Below are positions 60,965 to 64,000 of a stretch of DNA of 64,000 nt, in pieces. The translations under genes were made by a program, and so were the position numbers. Under the pieces are notes generated by a model. It was not told the DNA's origin and ran no database searches. It saw nothing but the letters and a program-made list of their open reading frames with translations. The stretch is from Parvimonas parva (GTDB lineage: Bacteria; Bacillota; Clostridia; Tissierellales; Peptoniphilaceae). The DNA is taken from positions 1 to 64,000 of the forward strand of contig NZ_JACVDA010000001.1 of the NCBI RefSeq assembly GCF_016552165.1, read 5' to 3'. The first letter of the stretch is position 1; each line of letters opens with the position of its first letter.

Positions 60965-61954
60965 TTAATTGTTATTGTTGTTATTATTAGTATTGTTGTT
61001 TGTATTTTTGTTTTTATTAGTATTTATTTGTGAGCCGTTATTTTGATTAATTAAATAATCACCAAACATTTCTTTAACAATTGTATTTAATTTTGAACGG
61101 TTTGGAATAAAATAACTTATATTATTTATATAAGCAGGTTCACCCGGAACAATTTGTGTATTCATCTTATCTACATTTAAATTACCTGCTTTTAAAGCTG
61201 ATTTTGCTATTGTAGAGAAAGGAATATTTGTATTTACAGTTTTCTTTACAACATCTAAAATTTCAGGAATTTTCGCAAGATTTTTAGGTTTAGTCAATTC
61301 TTTTACAAGAGCTTTTATGATTAATTGTTGAGATTTAACACGTCCCATATCTCCTTCAGCATATCCTGCTCTAAATCTTGCAAATTGTAGAGCTTGCTTT
61401 CCATTTAAAACTTGTTTACCCGGTTTTAAATGAACATTATCTTCTGCTACGTCAACTTGAACAGGAACATCTACTTCAATACCGCCAAGTACATCTACAA
61501 TATCTTTAACTGAGAAGAAATTAACTCTTACATAGTAGTCAATATCCAAGTTTAAGAAATCTCTTGTAGTTTTCATAGCAAGTTTAAGACCGCCAAAGTG
61601 ATGAGCGTGGTTAATTTTGTCTAACTGTCCTCTAACCATAACTCTTGAATCACGAGGGATGGATAAAATATCTACCTTTCCCGTTTCAAAATTAACTTTT
61701 GCTAAAATCATCGTATCTGTTCTGTTTTGCTCAGTAGTAGCACCACTAAAGTCATCGCTATCAAGTCCAAGAACTAAAAATAAAAGTTCATTATCAACAA
61801 CTTGCTCAATAATGTTGCCTTCGCCTAAATCATGGCCTAAAAATTCTACCTTTGAAGTAACTTCCATAACATCTAAAACTTTATTAGCTACCCAAAATAT
61901 TCCTGCAAATAAAGCTAAAGATATTACAAAAGTTATTATAAATTTCTTTTTCAT
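60965..61954 (-). CDS. LytR-CpsA-Psr (LCP) family cell-wall polymer ligase
   Basis: This 329-residue membrane protein has one N-terminal helix and an extracellular LCP domain with NRTDTMILAKV, SIPRDSRVMV (the arginines and Asp that bind lipid phosphate) and KINHAHHFGG. LCP enzymes attach teichoic acids or capsule to peptidoglycan. A poly-Asn/Lys tail (about the last 25 residues) is encoded by AAT/AAC runs that could vary in length. Confidence 0.92.
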   Translation of the reverse strand: MKKKFIITFVISLALFAGIFWVANKVLDVMEVTSKVEFLGHDLGEGNIIEQVVDNELLFLVLGLDSDDFSGATTEQNRTDTMILAKVNFETGKVDILSIPRDSRVMVRGQLDKINHAHHFGGLKLAMKTTRDFLNLDIDYYVRVNFFSVKDIVDVLGGIEVDVPVQVDVAEDNVHLKPGKQVLNGKQALQFARFRAGYAEGDMGRVKSQQLIIKALVKELTKPKNLAKIPEILDVVKKTVNTNIPFSTIAKSALKAGNLNVDKMNTQIVPGEPAYINNISYFIPNRSKLNTIVKEMFGDYLINQNNGSQINTNKNKNTNNNTNNNNNNN

Positions 61955-61966
61955 ATAACGCTCTCC

Positions 61967-62521
61967 CTATTTTATTAATTTACTAATTACCTTAAAACTA
62001 CTATGCTCTGACGTTTTTATCAAATCAAAAAGGATAGTTTCAACATTAGTAACACTTACACCCAATTCTTTAATTAAATCCAAGCCATTTTTAAAATTTT
62101 CTTCACTTCTTGAGCCGACAGTTTCAAAAGGAACAAAAACTTCAAAATGCTCTTTTAAATCTCTAACTGTTTGATAAACACAAATATGAGTTTCTACACC
62201 CGTAACGATTATAGAAGTTTTTCCGTTTTCTTTAAGTTTCAAAAGCTCATCTTCAATAATCGGATAAGCAGAGAAACAATTTTTAGAAAAATATTTTGCA
62301 TTTGCATCTAACAAAGAGGATTTAATTTCTGTAACAGTTTCTCCAATCCCCTTAGGATATTGTTCGGTATAAATTATCGGGATGTTAAGCTCTTTACAAG
62401 CCTTAATCAAAATATCTGTGTATTTTATTATTCTTTCATTATTTTTTATTACCGGCATTAGCCTTTCTTGAATGTCCAACACCAATAAAATCATATTTTC
62501 TATTTTCATAAAATTCTCCAT
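61967..62521 (-). CDS. Isochorismatase-family hydrolase
   Basis: This 184-residue cysteine hydrolase has the family triad: Asp in LVLDIQERL, Lys in TEQYPKGIG, and Cys in TGVETHICVYQTVRDL. It is of the YcaC-like or nicotinamidase-like type; the substrate cannot be named. It lies 12 bp before the LCP gene on the same strand. Confidence 0.88.
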   Translation of the reverse strand: MENFMKIENMILLVLDIQERLMPVIKNNERIIKYTDILIKACKELNIPIIYTEQYPKGIGETVTEIKSSLLDANAKYFSKNCFSAYPIIEDELLKLKENGKTSIIVTGVETHICVYQTVRDLKEHFEVFVPFETVGSRSEENFKNGLDLIKELGVSVTNVETILFDLIKTSEHSSFKVISKLIK

Positions 62522-62800
62522 TCTAAATTAAAATATAAACCATTGGTAACTATTTTATCATTTTATAGATATTTTTTCAACAGAAATGGGAAATTTTTTC
62601 ATATTTTGTGAAAATATTGGTAAAATTCTATTAAAAAAAGCTACTATTTTAATTAAGATATTGTAAATATTTGTTATTAGAATTTTAAAGCAAAAAAATT
62701 TTATAATTTTTTAAATTTATTATTCAATTTTAGATAAAATTTGTTGACTTTTAGTAATATTTAATATATAATGTTCATAAAGTAATATTAAGAGGTGTTT

Positions 62801-64000
62801 ATGAACAGAATTGATTTAGATATACTAAAGCATATTTATAAAAATAAATATACTAATCAAAGAGAATTGTCAAAGTTAACAGGATATTCTCTAGGAGCTG
62901 TAAATAAGGCTATAAAAAATTTATTGGAAAATGAATATATTGATGAAAATATCAATTTGACAAATATTTCAAAAAAATTAATAAAAGATAACAGTCCAAA
63001 AAGTGCCATTATTTTGTCCGCAGGTTTCGGTATGAGAATGGTACCTATAAATTTAGAAATGCCAAAGGCTCTGCTTGAAGTTAATGGAGAGGTTTTAATA
63101 GAGAGAACTATAAGGCAATTAAAGGAAAAAGGAATAAATAAGATATTTGTTGTTGTAGGTTTTTTAAAGGAAAAATTTGAGTATTTAATAGATAAATTTG
63201 GTGTTGAACTTATTATTAATCCGGAGTATGCTACTAAAAATAATTTATTTTCATTAAATTTGGTTTTGGAAAATTTAGATAATTCATATATAATTCCTTG
63301 TGATATTTTGTGTAAGGAAAATCCATTTAATGAAGTTGAAACATATTCTTGGTATATGGTTACAGATGAGCTTGATGAAAATAGTACTGTAAAGGTAAAT
63401 AAGAAAAACAATCTTGTTTCTGCAAGTGAAACGGAAAATGGAAATAAAATGATTGGGATTTCTTATCTTTGTGGAAAAGAGGCTGATTTTGTAAAGAAAA
63501 GAGTATCTGATTTAGTTAAATTTAATAAAAATAGAAATTTATTTTGGGAAAGTGCATTGATTAAGGATAATAAATTTTTAATTTATCCAAAACTTGTTAG
63601 TTCAAAAAAATATTTTGAAATAAATACTTACGAACAGCTAAGAGAAATTGACAGCGGTTCTAATAATTTGCAAACAGATGCGATAAATATAATATGTGAT
63701 TGTTTAAATGTTGGAATTGAAGATATTAAGGAAATTAAAGTTTTAAAAAAAGGAATGACAAATCGTTCATTTATATTTACCGTTAAAGGTGAAAAATATA
63801 TTATGAGAATTCCAGGAGAGGGAACTTCAGAACTTATAGATAGAAAGCAAGAGGCCCAAGTGTATTCTGTTATAAAAGATAAAGGAATTTGTGATGATTT
63901 AGTTTATATCAATCCCGAAAACGGCTATAAAATTACAAAGTTTATTGAAAATTCAAGAACTTGTGATGACAAAAATAATGATGATTTAAAAAAATGTATG
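62801..64000 (+). CDS. HTH-LicC-LicA-like fusion (choline kinase/CTP:phosphocholine cytidylyltransferase), incomplete at the window edge
   Basis: 400 codons are seen without a stop. Residues 1-60 are a winged-helix DNA-binding segment (LDILKHIYKNKYTNQRELSK). About 66-290 is a nucleotidyltransferase with ILSAGFGMRMVPINLEMPKA, the GxGxRM...PK signature of LicC. From about 305 the sequence is LicA-like (MTNRSFIFTVKGEKYIMRIPG, GTSELIDRKQEAQVY). The product would make CDP-choline to decorate surface polymers. The RBS is AGAGG. The N-terminal HTH suggests it may also regulate its operon. The rest lies beyond 64000. Confidence 0.85.
   Translation, partial: MNRIDLDILKHIYKNKYTNQRELSKLTGYSLGAVNKAIKNLLENEYIDENINLTNISKKLIKDNSPKSAIILSAGFGMRMVPINLEMPKALLEVNGEVLIERTIRQLKEKGINKIFVVVGFLKEKFEYLIDKFGVELIINPEYATKNNLFSLNLVLENLDNSYIIPCDILCKENPFNEVETYSWYMVTDELDENSTVKVNKKNNLVSASETENGNKMIGISYLCGKEADFVKKRVSDLVKFNKNRNLFWESALIKDNKFLIYPKLVSSKKYFEINTYEQLREIDSGSNNLQTDAINIICDCLNVGIEDIKEIKVLKKGMTNRSFIFTVKGEKYIMRIPGEGTSELIDRKQEAQVYSVIKDKGICDDLVYINPENGYKITKFIENSRTCDDKNNDDLKKCM

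Overview
The window looks like the replication-origin region of a low-GC, Gram-positive anaerobe of the Tissierellia/Peptoniphilaceae type. The partial 16S rRNA at the left edge, the gene content (AT-rich genes, lipoprotein-type binding proteins, LCP protein, sortase-type surface proteins) and the absence of an outer-membrane gene set fit Parvimonas or a close relative. The genus is inferred from memory of 16S and gene content, not from a search.

Layout. 1-0.5 kb: the 5' end of a 16S rRNA gene on the minus strand, with a consensus promoter and phased A-tracts. 0.7-4.4 kb: glpK, a two-gene ABC-like unit whose ATPase has lost every nucleotide-handling motif, and mtnN. 4.7-13.2 kb: an oligopeptide importer (oppDFBC followed by two oppA genes). 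13.8-19.2 kb: a molybdate/molybdenum-cofactor operon (modABC-moaA-moaC-MOSC) behind a Crp/Fnr-type regulator. 19.4-24.3 kb: an Ile T-box controlling brnQ, an EamA transporter, and thiI with its cysteine desulfurase. 24.4-36.6 kb: an accessory surface/secretion region with a small secreted protein plus membrane partner, a wall-binding pseudogene, a 1104-residue LRR protein, a 1636-residue subtilisin-like protease and a 616-residue LRR/InlB-repeat protein. 36.6-43.7 kb: a defence island with a Fic protein and a palindromic operator, a MITE-like palindrome, an AbiV-like protein, and a restriction-modification (RM) locus. 43.9-54.3 kb: the core dnaA-dnaN-yaaA-recF-gyrB-gyrA block, with a sigma factor/partner-switch trio downstream of gyrA and DnaA boxes on both sides of dnaA. 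54.4-55.4 kb: another secreted-plus-membrane pair. 56.2-59.9 kb: the plus-strand rpmH-rnpA-yidD-yidC-jag-mnmE block. 59.9-62.5 kb: fni, an LCP protein and an isochorismatase-like hydrolase. 62.8 kb to the end: a truncated HTH-LicC-LicA-like fusion.

The most unusual locus is the RM system at 39.4-43.6 kb. One polypeptide carries a D...ExK nuclease-like N-terminus and an N6-adenine methyltransferase, and no separate hsdR is present. The N-terminal part of the specificity subunit is open but has no start codon. Instead it lies in the -1 frame of the methyltransferase, directly after a U UUU UUC heptamer, a 5-nt spacer and a 14-bp stem-loop, which is the textbook layout of a programmed -1 frameshift. 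Further on, 13 copies of a GTCT tetranucleotide end the specificity ORF after two target-recognition domains. Loss of one copy would join a third domain in frame and give 705 codons from the same TTG. The locus therefore appears to combine a possible translational M-S fusion switch with a genetic specificity switch.
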